A stretch of DNA of 64,000 nucleotides, taken from Blautia argi. Lineage in GTDB: Bacteria; Bacillota; Clostridia; Lachnospirales; Lachnospiraceae. Position numbers and translations under genes: made by a program. The notes beneath the pieces are model-generated. The model saw only the letters and a list, made by a program, of their open reading frames with translations, made no database searches and was not told where the DNA came from. This document shows positions 26,986 to 35,551 of the stretch, piece after piece. How positions within the stretch are numbered: the first letter of the stretch is position 1; the number at the start of each line of letters is the position of its first letter. Location of the stretch: assembly GCF_003287895.1 (NCBI RefSeq), contig NZ_CP030280.1:875501-939500 (forward strand), in the 5' to 3' direction.

Positions 26986-28605
26986 ATGACGAAAAGAAGA
27001 AAAAAAGTCACAGCAGCCCTGTTTACTTTTGGAATTTTGCTGATTTTCATGACTATGACCGTATTTGGCGTTTCCGAGGAAGCACCAAAATCTCAGATGT
27101 ATGCAACCTTCTGGTCCCTGATTCCACCGGTGGTGGCTATTGCCCTGGCATTGATTACAAAGGAGGTTTACAGCTCCCTGTTTGTGGGAATTTTGGTAGG
27201 AGCCTTGTTTGCCACAGATTTTCAGTTTGAGGGAACAGTTTTAAAGCTCATAGACGAGGGATTTATTCAGGTGCTTTCTGATCCTTCCAATGTGGGAATT
27301 TTAATTTTCCTGGTGATTTTGGGAACCATGGTGTGCATGATGAACCGGGCAGGGGGCTCTGCGGCCTTTGGCAAATGGGCAGGAAAGCATATCAAAACCA
27401 GAATCGGGGCGCAGATTGCCACGATTATTCTCGGTATTATGATTTTTGTAGATGATTATTTTAACTGTCTTACTGTGGGAAGTGTTATGCGGCCGGTTAC
27501 AGATAAGCACAATGTGTCAAAGGCAAAATTTTCTTATCTCATTGATGCCACAGCAGCGCCTATCTGCATTATTGCACCGATTTCCTCCTGGGCTGCTGCA
27601 GTCAGCGGCTTTGTAGAGGGAGAAGACGGACTGGCAATCTTTATGCAGGCAATCCCCTATAACTTTTATGCGTTGCTCACAATTCTGATGATGTTTGCGT
27701 TAGTACTGATGCGGGTGGATTTCGGTCCTATGGCTCTTCATGAAGCCAATGCTCTGAAGGGAGATATTTATACCTGCGGAAAAAGAGTGGACGAGGAAAC
27801 AGAGGAAGTAAAGCCAAATCCCAGAGGAAAGGTTATTGATCTGATTGTTCCCATTGTGCTTCTTATTATCTGCTGTATTGTGGGTATGATTTACACTGGG
27901 GGATTTTTTAGTGGCACGGATTTTGTGACAGCCTTTTCTCAGAGTGAAGCATCTCTGGCGTTGTCTATCGGAAGTTTTTTTGTCTTTGTTTTTACTGTGA
28001 TTTTCTATGCAGCAAGAAGAGTACTGTCCTTTCGGGATTGTATGGATTGTATTCCGGAGGGCTTCAAGGCCATGGTTCCGGCAATCCTTATCCTGACCTT
28101 TGCCTGGACGCTGAAAGCCATGACAGACAGCCTGGGAGCTGATGTATTTGTAGCAGAGGCCATGGAATCTGTAGCAGGAGGGCTTTTGAACTTCCTTCCA
28201 GCGATTATTTTCCTGGTAGGATGTGCACTGGCATTTGCAACCGGAACCTCCTGGGGAACTTTTGGGATTTTAATCCCCATTGTAGTCGCAGTTTTTGAGG
28301 GAAAGGATCCTCAGATGATGATTATTTCTATTTCTGCCTGTATGGCAGGCGCTGTATGCGGAGATCACTGTTCTCCGATTTCTGATACAACCATTATGGC
28401 GTCAGCAGGAGCGCAGTGCAACCATGTGAATCATGTAACCACTCAGCTTCCCTACGCCCTTACAGCAGCCGGGGTTTCCTTTGTGACTTATATTATTGCA
28501 GGATTTGTAAAGACTGCCTGGATTTCCCTTCCGGCAGGAATTTTACTGATGTTGGGTACTGTGCTTGTCATTAAGAAAAGGACAGGTACAAAGAACAGAG
28601 CATAA
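26986..28605 (+). CDS. NhaC-family transporter under lysine riboswitch control (probable lysine transporter, LysW type)
   Basis: A 539-residue membrane protein with about 11-12 helices of the NhaC Na+/H+ antiporter superfamily; motifs include FVDDYFNCLTVGSVMRPVTD, IDATAAPICIIAPISSW, TGTSWGTFGILIPI and GDHCSPISDTTIMASAG. Annotated homologues are called Na+/H+ antiporters, but the L-box ahead of it points to lysine uptake: comparative work on the lysine regulon placed an NhaC-superfamily member (LysW) there. Monocistronic, closed by a strong terminator. RBS AAAGGAGAAT. Confidence 0.88.
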   Translation: MTKRRKKVTAALFTFGILLIFMTMTVFGVSEEAPKSQMYATFWSLIPPVVAIALALITKEVYSSLFVGILVGALFATDFQFEGTVLKLIDEGFIQVLSDPSNVGILIFLVILGTMVCMMNRAGGSAAFGKWAGKHIKTRIGAQIATIILGIMIFVDDYFNCLTVGSVMRPVTDKHNVSKAKFSYLIDATAAPICIIAPISSWAAAVSGFVEGEDGLAIFMQAIPYNFYALLTILMMFALVLMRVDFGPMALHEANALKGDIYTCGKRVDEETEEVKPNPRGKVIDLIVPIVLLIICCIVGMIYTGGFFSGTDFVTAFSQSEASLALSIGSFFVFVFTVIFYAARRVLSFRDCMDCIPEGFKAMVPAILILTFAWTLKAMTDSLGADVFVAEAMESVAGGLLNFLPAIIFLVGCALAFATGTSWGTFGILIPIVVAVFEGKDPQMMIISISACMAGAVCGDHCSPISDTTIMASAGAQCNHVNHVTTQLPYALTAAGVSFVTYIIAGFVKTAWISLPAGILLMLGTVLVIKKRTGTKNRA

Positions 28606-28616
28606 GAAGTTAGATA

Positions 28617-28692
28617 GATGAGTGTATGGCAATACAGAAACAGCGCCCTCAAAGGGGCAAAACACGGTATCTGCCATATACTCATTTTTTTG
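28617..28692 (+). terminator. Terminator of the lysine transporter gene
   Basis: GAGTGTATGGCA pairs with TGCCATATACTC, followed by seven T residues. The long loop holds a second hairpin (GCCCC-family stem near 28650). Confidence 0.8.
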
Positions 28693-28814
28693 TTACTATA
28701 AAGAAAAAAAGCAATATATCTAAAATTTCCAGCAACATGCCCCTAGCAATTTTTGAAAATTTTGTATATTCTAAGAGTATAAAAGAAAGCCCGATTTGCG
28801 AAAGGAGAACAAAG

Positions 28815-30981
28815 ATGAGCGAAACAAATTTTAAAGGACGTGTCACTATTCCCACAGATGTAGACGTGGTGCCGGAAACTCTGGAGCTGGTGAAAAGATG
28901 GGGTGCTGATGCCATTCGTGACTGTGATGGAACTGATTATCCGGAAGAATTGAAAAATGTTGATGCAAAGGTATATTCTACCTATTACACTACCAGAAAG
29001 GATAATGCCTGGGCAAAGGCAAACCCGGAGGAAATCCAGCAGATGTACATTATGACTCCTTTCTATACAGCAGTGGAGAGCAAGCTGTCTATTCATTTGA
29101 TGAATCACTTGTACCCGGATATGTTAAAGGTGAATTCCCATGATGACATTACTCGCTGGTGGGAAGTCATTGACCGCACCACAGGAGAACCTCTGGAAGC
29201 TTCCCAATGGGATTACAGCGAGGAAACAGGAGACGTGACCATTCACAATGCAAAGGAATTTCATGATTATACGGTCAGCTTCCTGGCATACATCATGTGG
29301 GATCCGGTACATATGTACAATGCAGTGACAAACGGCTGGACAGACTTTGAAAAGCAGATTACCTTTGATGTACGTCAGCCAAAAACAAGAGCGTATTCTA
29401 TGGAACGTCTGCGCAAGTTTATTGCAGACAATCCTCATGTAGATGTTATCCGTTATACAACCTTTTTCCACCAGTTCACCCTGATTTTTGATGAGTTGGC
29501 AAGAGAAAAATATGTAGACTGGTATGGCTATTCTGCTTCTGTAAGTCCTTATATTCTGGAACAGTTTGAAAAAGAGGTGGGCTATAAGTTCCGCCCGGAA
29601 TTTATCATTGACCAGGGGTATATGAACAATACCTATCGTATTCCTTCCAAAGAATTTAAGGATTTTCAGGCATTCCAGAGAAGAGAAGTGGCAAAGCTGG
29701 CAAAAGAAATGGTAGATATTACTCATGAGTGCGGCAAAGAGGCTATGATGTTCCTGGGTGACCACTGGATTGGCATGGAACCTTTTATGGACGAATTCCG
29801 GAGTGTTGGACTGGATGCAGTTGTAGGAAGTGTAGGAAATGGTTCTACTCTGCGCCTTATCAGCGATATTAAGGGCGTAAAATATACAGAGGGACGTTTT
29901 CTTCCTTACTTCTTCCCAGATACTTTCCATGAAGGCGGCGATCCGGTAAAAGAAGCAAAAGTCAACTGGGTAACTGCAAGACGTGCGATTTTGAGAAGTC
30001 CCATTGACCGTATCGGCTATGGAGGATACTTAAAGCTGGCTATGGAGTTCCCGGAATTTATTGATTATGTGGAAAGCGTATGCAACGAATTCCGTACCCT
30101 GTATGAAAATATTAAGAGAACCACTCCATACTGCATCAAGAAGGTGGCAGTGTTAAACAGTTGGGGTAAAATGCGTGCATGGGGCAACCATATGGTACAT
30201 CACGCGATTTACTATAAGCAGAATTATTCTTATGCGGGAATTATCGAGGCATTGAGCGGCGCACCGTTTGACGTACAGTTTATCAGTTTTGATGATATCA
30301 GAGAAAATCCGGTGATTTTAGACGACATTGATGTAGTATTAAACGTAGGCGGCGCTTACACAGCCTATACAGGCGGCGAAAACTGGGCAGATGAAACTAT
30401 CGTAACTGCAGTGAAGAAATTTATCTATAATGGCGGAGGTTTTATCGGCGTAGGCGAACCGACTGCTTATCAGCATGAGGGACGTTACTTCCAGCTGGCA
30501 GGTGTTATGGGTGTGGAAAAAGAAACAGGATTTACTCTGAATACAGATAAATACAACTGGGAAGAGCATGAACACTTTATTACAGAGGACTGCAGGGGGT
30601 GAGATTGATTTTGGAGAGGGTCAGAAGTTTATTTATGCTTTACCGGAAACAACCATTATCAAGCAGACCAACGAAGAAGTACAGATGGCTGTCCATGAAT
30701 TCGGAAAAGGAAGAAGCGTGTACATCAGCGGACTTCCATACAGCTTTGAAAACAGCCGTGTGCTTTATCGTGCCATTATCTGGGCTTCTCATGATGAGGA
30801 AAACCTGCACAAATGGTTTTCTGACAACTACAATGTAGAAGTACATGCTTATGTGAAGAACGGAAAATACTGTGTGGTAAACAACACTTATGAACCGCAG
30901 GATACCACGGTTTATAAAGGAGATGGAAGCAGCTTTGACCTGCATCTGGAAGCGAATGAAATTAAGTGGTATGAAATTTAA
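28815..30981 (+). pseudogene. GH112 1,3-beta-galactosyl-N-acetylhexosamine phosphorylase, frameshifted
   Basis: This enzyme phosphorolyses lacto-N-biose or galacto-N-biose (from milk oligosaccharides and mucin glycans) to galactose 1-phosphate and an N-acetylhexosamine. The N-terminal RVTIPTDVDVVPETLELVKR and WGADAIRDCDGTDYPEE, the catalytic barrel region and TTFFHQFTLIFDELAREK are clear. The frame breaks after about 594 codons at a run of five G (30595-30599); removing one G joins the last 128 codons (GEIDFGEGQKFIYAL onward) into 721 residues, the family length. ATG at 28815 has AAAGGAG. No transporter or other glycan genes adjoin. Either strain-specific inactivation or a homopolymer error. 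Confidence 0.88.
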
Positions 30982-30991
30982 GACTTAGTAA

Positions 30992-31061
30992 GACAGAGGC
31001 TGTCGCATGAATGGATACGGAGGATATTCCGGATTCCTGTTTCATGCGGCAGCCTTTTTAC
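30992..31061. terminator. Bidirectional terminator between GH112 and araC-like genes
   Basis: AGGCTGTCGCATGAA pairs with TTTCATGCGGCAGCCT, followed by TTTTT; convergent genes on either side. Confidence 0.85.
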
Positions 31062-31894
31062 AGGATGGCTGTGCTTTTCCGGTACTCGTTGGGGGAAATG
31101 CCCACAATTTTTTTAAAGGTCTGAGAAAAATAGGACTGGGAGGAAAACCCGGTGATTTCTCCGATTTTTGCTACCGGATAATTGGTGGATTCCAGCAGAT
31201 ACCGGGCTTCCTCCAACCTTCTTCCTATGAGATAATTAATAGGAGAGACCCCCTTATAGTTTTTAAAGGCATGCACCAGATAATATTTGTTAATATGTAC
31301 CAGAGAACTGAGAAATTCCAGCGTAATATCCTCTGCATAATGCTCGTTGATATACTGTTCCACCAGCTTGCATTCCCGTGTGGTTTTCTGCTGAGGCGCG
31401 TTTAAAATTTCCTGTCTGGTACTTCGGGCAAGCAAGAGGAGAATCAGCTCCAGAAGATTCTGGCATACAGCCGTGTAATTTAAAGGCTGTGTCTGCACCT
31501 CTCTTAGCAGGGTGTCCAGATAACTCTTCATTTCCAGTTGCTCCGGGGAGAGGGAGAACAGGCTGTAGTCATAGGGCGTTCCTTTTTTTGTATGGCCGAA
31601 CTGTACTCCCTCAATTCCCAGGGCAATGTATTCCCAGGGATTTTCCCGGTTGCCAAGCTCTGTGTGTGGGACATTGGGATTGATAAAAATCAGATCATTT
31701 TTTTGAACCGGTATTTTTTTACTTCCAATCTGGAAGAAACCATTGCCACGGGTGACAAAGAAAAGCTCAGAAAAAGAGTGGGCATGCTCCAGACTGTGCC
31801 AATCCTTGTCAGAAGTCGCGCAGGTAACATATAAAAGCTGGGCTTCCGGGCGCACAAGGCTGTGGAAGTCCAGAGAATATCGTTGATTGCTCAT
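31058..31894 (-). CDS. AraC-family transcriptional regulator
   Basis: A 278-residue regulator with an N-terminal cupin ligand-binding domain (HAHSFSELFFVTRGNGFFQI, FINPNVPHTE) and a C-terminal double helix-turn-helix (about 175-275; HINKYYLVHAFKNYKGVSPI, FSSQSYFSQTFKKIVGISP). It is convergent with the GH112 gene and may control it or a distant sugar gene; the ligand is unknown. Confidence 0.9.
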   Translation of the reverse strand: MSNQRYSLDFHSLVRPEAQLLYVTCATSDKDWHSLEHAHSFSELFFVTRGNGFFQIGSKKIPVQKNDLIFINPNVPHTELGNRENPWEYIALGIEGVQFGHTKKGTPYDYSLFSLSPEQLEMKSYLDTLLREVQTQPLNYTAVCQNLLELILLLLARSTRQEILNAPQQKTTRECKLVEQYINEHYAEDITLEFLSSLVHINKYYLVHAFKNYKGVSPINYLIGRRLEEARYLLESTNYPVAKIGEITGFSSQSYFSQTFKKIVGISPNEYRKSTAIL

Positions 31895-31996
31895 AATTCA
31901 GAAACATTCCTTTTCTTTTTGATAGTTGTATTATACTGTTTTCCGCGAGGAGATACAAGGAATTTTCCAAAAGGCATAGGAAGGGATCGTATTTTC

Positions 31997-32776
31997 CTAT
32001 GGCCGCAGATAGGCTCGCATGGCCTTTAAGGCATGTTTTTCCAGACGGCTGACCTGGGCCTGGGAGATACCGATTTCCTGTGCCACCTCCATTTGTGTCC
32101 GTCCTTCATAAAAGCGCATTTCAATGATTTTCTTTTCCCTCTCGTCCAGGCGTTTTAAGGCTTCTCTTAAAGACAGATCCTCCACCCAGTTTTCCTCCTT
32201 ATTTTTTTTATCGCTGATCTGATCCATGACATACAGCGTGTCCCCACCCTCGGTGTAGACTGGTTCGTATAGACTTACCGGACTTTGAATAGCGTCCAGA
32301 GCATAGACAATTTCCTCCTTTTCCATACCGATTTCTTCGGCAATTTCTGTAATGGTAGGCTCTTTCTGGTGTTGTTTTATATAGTTTTCTCTGGCGTATA
32401 TAGCTTTATATGCGGTATCCCGCAGGGAACGGCTGACCCGGATAGAATTATTGTCCCGGAGATAGCGCCGGATTTCACCTATAATCATGGGAACTGCGTA
32501 GGTGGAAAACTTTACATTTAAGGTAGTATCAAAGTTGTCAATGGCTTTGATAAGTCCTACGCAGCCAATCTGAAATAAATCGTCTACATTTTCGCTGCTG
32601 CCTGAAAAGCGCTTGATCACACTTAAAACCAGCCGCAGATTTCCCTTAATGTACCGTTCTCTCGCTTCCATGTCACCTGTTTTAATACGCGTAAACAACT
32701 GTTCCTTTTCCTCATTGGTGAGAATGGGAAGGCGTGAGGTATTGACGCCGCAGATTTCCACTTTGTTGAGTGCCAT
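31997..32776 (-). CDS. sigG: RNA polymerase sporulation-specific sigma factor SigG
   Basis: A 259-residue sigma-70 family factor that drives late forespore gene expression. The N-terminus NKVEICGVNTSRLP is diagnostic for SigG; region 2 (NLRLVLSVIKRFSGSSENVD, DLFQIGCVGLIKAIDNFD, KFSTYAVPMIIGEIRRYLRD), region 3 and region 4 (YEGRTQMEVAQEIGISQAQV) are complete. It stands alone rather than beside sigE and spoIIGA as in Bacillus. Its presence says the organism belongs to an endospore-forming lineage. Confidence 0.95.
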   Translation of the reverse strand: MALNKVEICGVNTSRLPILTNEEKEQLFTRIKTGDMEARERYIKGNLRLVLSVIKRFSGSSENVDDLFQIGCVGLIKAIDNFDTTLNVKFSTYAVPMIIGEIRRYLRDNNSIRVSRSLRDTAYKAIYARENYIKQHQKEPTITEIAEEIGMEKEEIVYALDAIQSPVSLYEPVYTEGGDTLYVMDQISDKKNKEENWVEDLSLREALKRLDEREKKIIEMRFYEGRTQMEVAQEIGISQAQVSRLEKHALKAMRAYLRP

Positions 32777-33156
32777 AGCAAGAATCCTCCAATTCTGTAA
32801 TTTCAGTGTCTATTAGGAAGGATTCTCACGGAAAGGAAACAATATACCAAAGCCGGGAAAATTTCATAAAGTTTTAGTCCTTGACAAAAAGAAACAGACT
32901 TGTGTATCAGGAAAACCCATGGTATGATTTTCGGTAAAGTTCCGCATTATAGTTTTCGCCATTCTTAAGTATGTGGTATAATGCAGCCAGAAGCATTCTT
33001 GCCAGCGGTTATCCGGCAAGCCGGACAGCCCACTCATTTCCCCGTGACTTGTAGTATACCGAGTTCCCTATAAGAGGAATTATAAAGAAAAAATAAACTC
33101 AGAAAAACGTTTTCATAACGTTTTGTGCCTGAGCGAAGCGAAAGGAATGGATATAT
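32777..33156. other. 380-base intergenic region with several hairpins, possible small RNA
   Basis: TATAAT at 32977-32982 (weak -35) precedes a stretch with CTTGCC...GGCAAG (32998-33020), AGTTCC...GGAATT (33062-33081) and AAAACGTT-TTCAT-AACGTTTT (33103-33124). No long open frame. The last hairpin is just before the response regulator gene and could be an operator. Confidence 0.4.
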
Positions 33157-33834
33157 ATGAAAATTTTAATTATAGAGGACGATAAAGGGCTGCGTACCGG
33201 TATTTCGTTTTCTCTTGCTCAGGAGGGATACGAGGTGTTGGAGGCAGGGACAGCAAAGGAGGGCCTGCGGCTCTTTGAAAAAGAGGGTCCAGGGGCAGTT
33301 TTAATGGATTTAAATTTGCCGGATATGGACGGACTTTTGTTGTGTCAGAGGATTCGGGAAGGAGCAAGAACTCCAGTGCTTATGGTAACCGCAAGGGATA
33401 TGGAAACAGATGAACTTCTGGGGCTGGAAAGCGGTGCAGATGATTATATTACAAAACCTTTTTCCATAGCAGTTTTAAAGCTTCGTCTGAAAAAACTGTT
33501 AGAAAGAGAGGTGAAAGGGGAAAGCAGGGAAAATCGTATGGCTTCCGGGAATTTGTGTATGGATCTGAAGATGATGAAGGTGCTGGTGGACAGGGAGGAA
33601 CTGGAGTGCAGCATGACAGAATTTAAGCTTTTAAAGTTCTTTTTGGAAAACAGGGGACAGGTGCTGACCCAGAATCAGATTCTGGAGGCAGTCTGGGATT
33701 TGAGAGGACGGTATGTCAATGCAAATACTTTACAGGTAAATGTTGGGCGGCTGCGGAAAAAGCTGGAGGCAGCAGGGTGTACTGCCCAGGTGAAAACCAT
33801 ACACGGTATTGGATATCTGTGGGAGGAAGCGTGA
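33157..33834 (+). CDS. OmpR-family response regulator
   Basis: A 225-residue regulator with phosphoacceptor D51 (VLMDLNLPDMDG), acidic E7-D8-D9, switch Lys in DDYITKPFSIAV, and a C-terminal winged helix ending TIHGIGYLWEE. It is followed by its kinase with stop/start overlap (TGATG) and then an FtsX-type ABC transporter, the usual layout for sensing cell-envelope stress or antimicrobial peptides. The start has AAAGGAATGG upstream and a palindrome further up. Confidence 0.92.
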   Translation: MKILIIEDDKGLRTGISFSLAQEGYEVLEAGTAKEGLRLFEKEGPGAVLMDLNLPDMDGLLLCQRIREGARTPVLMVTARDMETDELLGLESGADDYITKPFSIAVLKLRLKKLLEREVKGESRENRMASGNLCMDLKMMKVLVDREELECSMTEFKLLKFFLENRGQVLTQNQILEAVWDLRGRYVNANTLQVNVGRLRKKLEAAGCTAQVKTIHGIGYLWEEA

Positions 33835-34751
33835 TGCAGACAGCCATGACAATCCTCTGCCTGTCTGTGGCAGGGGTTGGACTTTGCCTGGGGGTAGGAA
33901 GTTTTTTGTATTACCGCCGTCAGCTTCGCCTTTTTTCAAATATTTTAAATACTTTTGAAAAGACGGGAGAACTGGTAGAAGGAGAAAATCGGGAAACCAT
34001 GGAATCCAAGCTGCTCAGCCGTCTGTGCCGCGTTCTGAAGCGTAGCAGACAAAAGGAAGAGCAGACAGGAAAAGAAAGGCAGGAAATGGCAGAGCTTTTA
34101 TCCAATCTCTCTCATCAGTTAAAGACACCTCTTGCCAATATTTTGCTGAATACAGAAATTTTAAAAGAGGGAAGGCTCAGTCAGGAAGAGGAAAAACAGT
34201 TTCTTCTGAGAAATCAGGAGCAGGCAGAGAAAATGCAGTGGCTGATGAAAACTCTGGTAAAGGCGTCCAGGCTTGAGCAGGGAATTCTGGTTTTTGACAT
34301 TTTTCCTGCGTCCCTTGTGGAAACTCTTGCAAGGAGTATCAGTTCGGTATATGCCCTTGCAAGAGAAAAACAGATTTCCATAGAAACCCAGGGACTGAAG
34401 GAGTGTGTGTGCTGCCATAATCCCAAATGGACAGCAGAGGCCATTGGAAATCTTCTGGAAAATGCGGTAAAGTACAGTCCGGCAGGCAGTAAGATTTCTA
34501 TCGAAACAGAGGTTATGGAATTATATGCAAATGTGAAAATCACAGATGAGGGTCCCGGAATCCCCAAAGAGGAATACAACCGGATTTTCAGACGGTTCTA
34601 CAGAGGAGAGCAGGCAGAGCAGCAAGAGGGCAGCGGTCTGGGGCTATATCTGGCACAGGTGATTCTGCAAAGGGAAAAGGGATATATCACGGTTTCAAAA
34701 GGAAGAGATGGAGGCGCCTGTTTTTCGGTGTTTCTGCTTCTGAAGGAATAG
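33834..34751 (+). CDS. Sensor histidine kinase
   Basis: A 305-residue kinase with a single clear N-terminal membrane segment (about 3-25), a short cytoplasmic linker, the H box LLSNLSHQLKTPLANILL (His near 97), N box LLENAVKYSP, and G boxes DEGPGIPKEEYNR and GSGLGLYLAQ. No extracytoplasmic sensor domain is present, so it may sense through the ABC permease encoded just downstream. ATG at 33834 overlaps the regulator stop and has GGGAGGAAG 4 bases upstream of it. Confidence 0.9.
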   Translation: MQTAMTILCLSVAGVGLCLGVGSFLYYRRQLRLFSNILNTFEKTGELVEGENRETMESKLLSRLCRVLKRSRQKEEQTGKERQEMAELLSNLSHQLKTPLANILLNTEILKEGRLSQEEEKQFLLRNQEQAEKMQWLMKTLVKASRLEQGILVFDIFPASLVETLARSISSVYALAREKQISIETQGLKECVCCHNPKWTAEAIGNLLENAVKYSPAGSKISIETEVMELYANVKITDEGPGIPKEEYNRIFRRFYRGEQAEQQEGSGLGLYLAQVILQREKGYITVSKGRDGGACFSVFLLLKE

Positions 34752-34769
34752 AAAAAACCATGTAAAGAG

Positions 34770-34799
34770 AAGTTCTGACAATTTTGTCAGGACTTTTTT
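34770..34799 (+). terminator. Terminator or attenuator between kinase and ABC genes
   Basis: AGTTCTGACA pairs with TGTCAGGACT, followed by TTTTTT. It should end most kinase transcripts, so the ABC genes need their own promoter or readthrough. Confidence 0.8.
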
Positions 34800-34870
34800 C
34801 GCAGCTGTCAGAGGTATGTCAGATTTCTTTTGTAAACTGAGTGTAAAGAGAGAAGAAAGGAAGCTGACAT

Positions 34871-35551
34871 ATGGAAATATTAAAAACAGAAAATCTGAAA
34901 AAATATTATGGAAAAGGTGTAAATCGGGTAAAGGCCCTGGACGGCGTAAGTTTAACTGTAGAAGAAGGAGAATTTGTGGCAGTTGTAGGTACCTCCGGCA
35001 GCGGTAAGAGTACCCTCTTACATATGCTGGGTGGGCTGGACTATCCCACAGACGGAAAGGTTTTTGTAGGTGGAAAGGATATTTTCTCCCTGAATGAAAC
35101 CCAGCTTACGATTTTCAGGAGGCGCAACATTGGGTTTGTCTTTCAGAATTATAATCTGGTGCCGGTGCTGAATGTGTACGAAAACATTGTGTTGCCCATG
35201 GAACTGGACGGAGAAGAGCCGGATAAAGAGTATGTAGACGAAATTATCCGTACCCTGGGAATGGAAGACAAGCGGTATAGTCTGCCCAATCAGCTTTCCG
35301 GCGGACAGCAGCAAAGAGTTGCCATTGCCAGAGCCCTGGCCTCAAAGCCCAGTATTTTACTGGCAGATGAACCGACCGGAAATCTGGATTCCCGGACTTC
35401 TCAGGAGGTTTTGGGGCTTTTGAAGCTGACCAATTCCCGGTTTTCCCAGACCATTGTCATGATTACCCACTCTGAAGCGCTGGCACAGCTATGCGACCGG
35501 ATTATTCATATCGAGGACGGCAAACTTATGAAGTCCGGAGGTGAGCAGTGA
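34871..35551 (+). CDS. ABC transporter ATP-binding protein (MacB/LolD type)
   Basis: A 226-residue ATPase. Walker [10 protein letters not shown] (about 38-46), Q loop [14 protein letters not shown], signature [15 protein letters not shown], Walker [17 protein letters not shown] and H loop MITHSEALA. It powers the next-gene permease, which it overlaps by ATGA. The start ATG has AGGAAGC upstream. Confidence 0.94.
   Translation: MEILKTENLKKYYGKGVNRVKALDGVSLTVEEGEFVAVVGTSGSGKSTLLHMLGGLDYPTDGKVFVGGKDIFSLNETQLTIFRRRNIGFVFQNYNLVPVLNVYENIVLPMELDGEEPDKEYVDEIIRTLGMEDKRYSLPNQLSGGQQQRVAIARALASKPSILLADEPTGNLDSRTSQEVLGLLKLTNSRFSQTIVMITHSEALAQLCDRIIHIEDGKLMKSGGEQ

Noticed and set aside
28626..28814. Extended N-terminus of the GH112 frame starting at 28626
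   Set aside because: The extension covers the terminator of the previous gene and lacks a ribosome site, whereas ATG 28815 has AAAGGAG.
32960..33124. 6S RNA or another named small RNA
   Set aside because: I could not match the conserved bubble and closing stem by eye, so only a generic structured region is reported.
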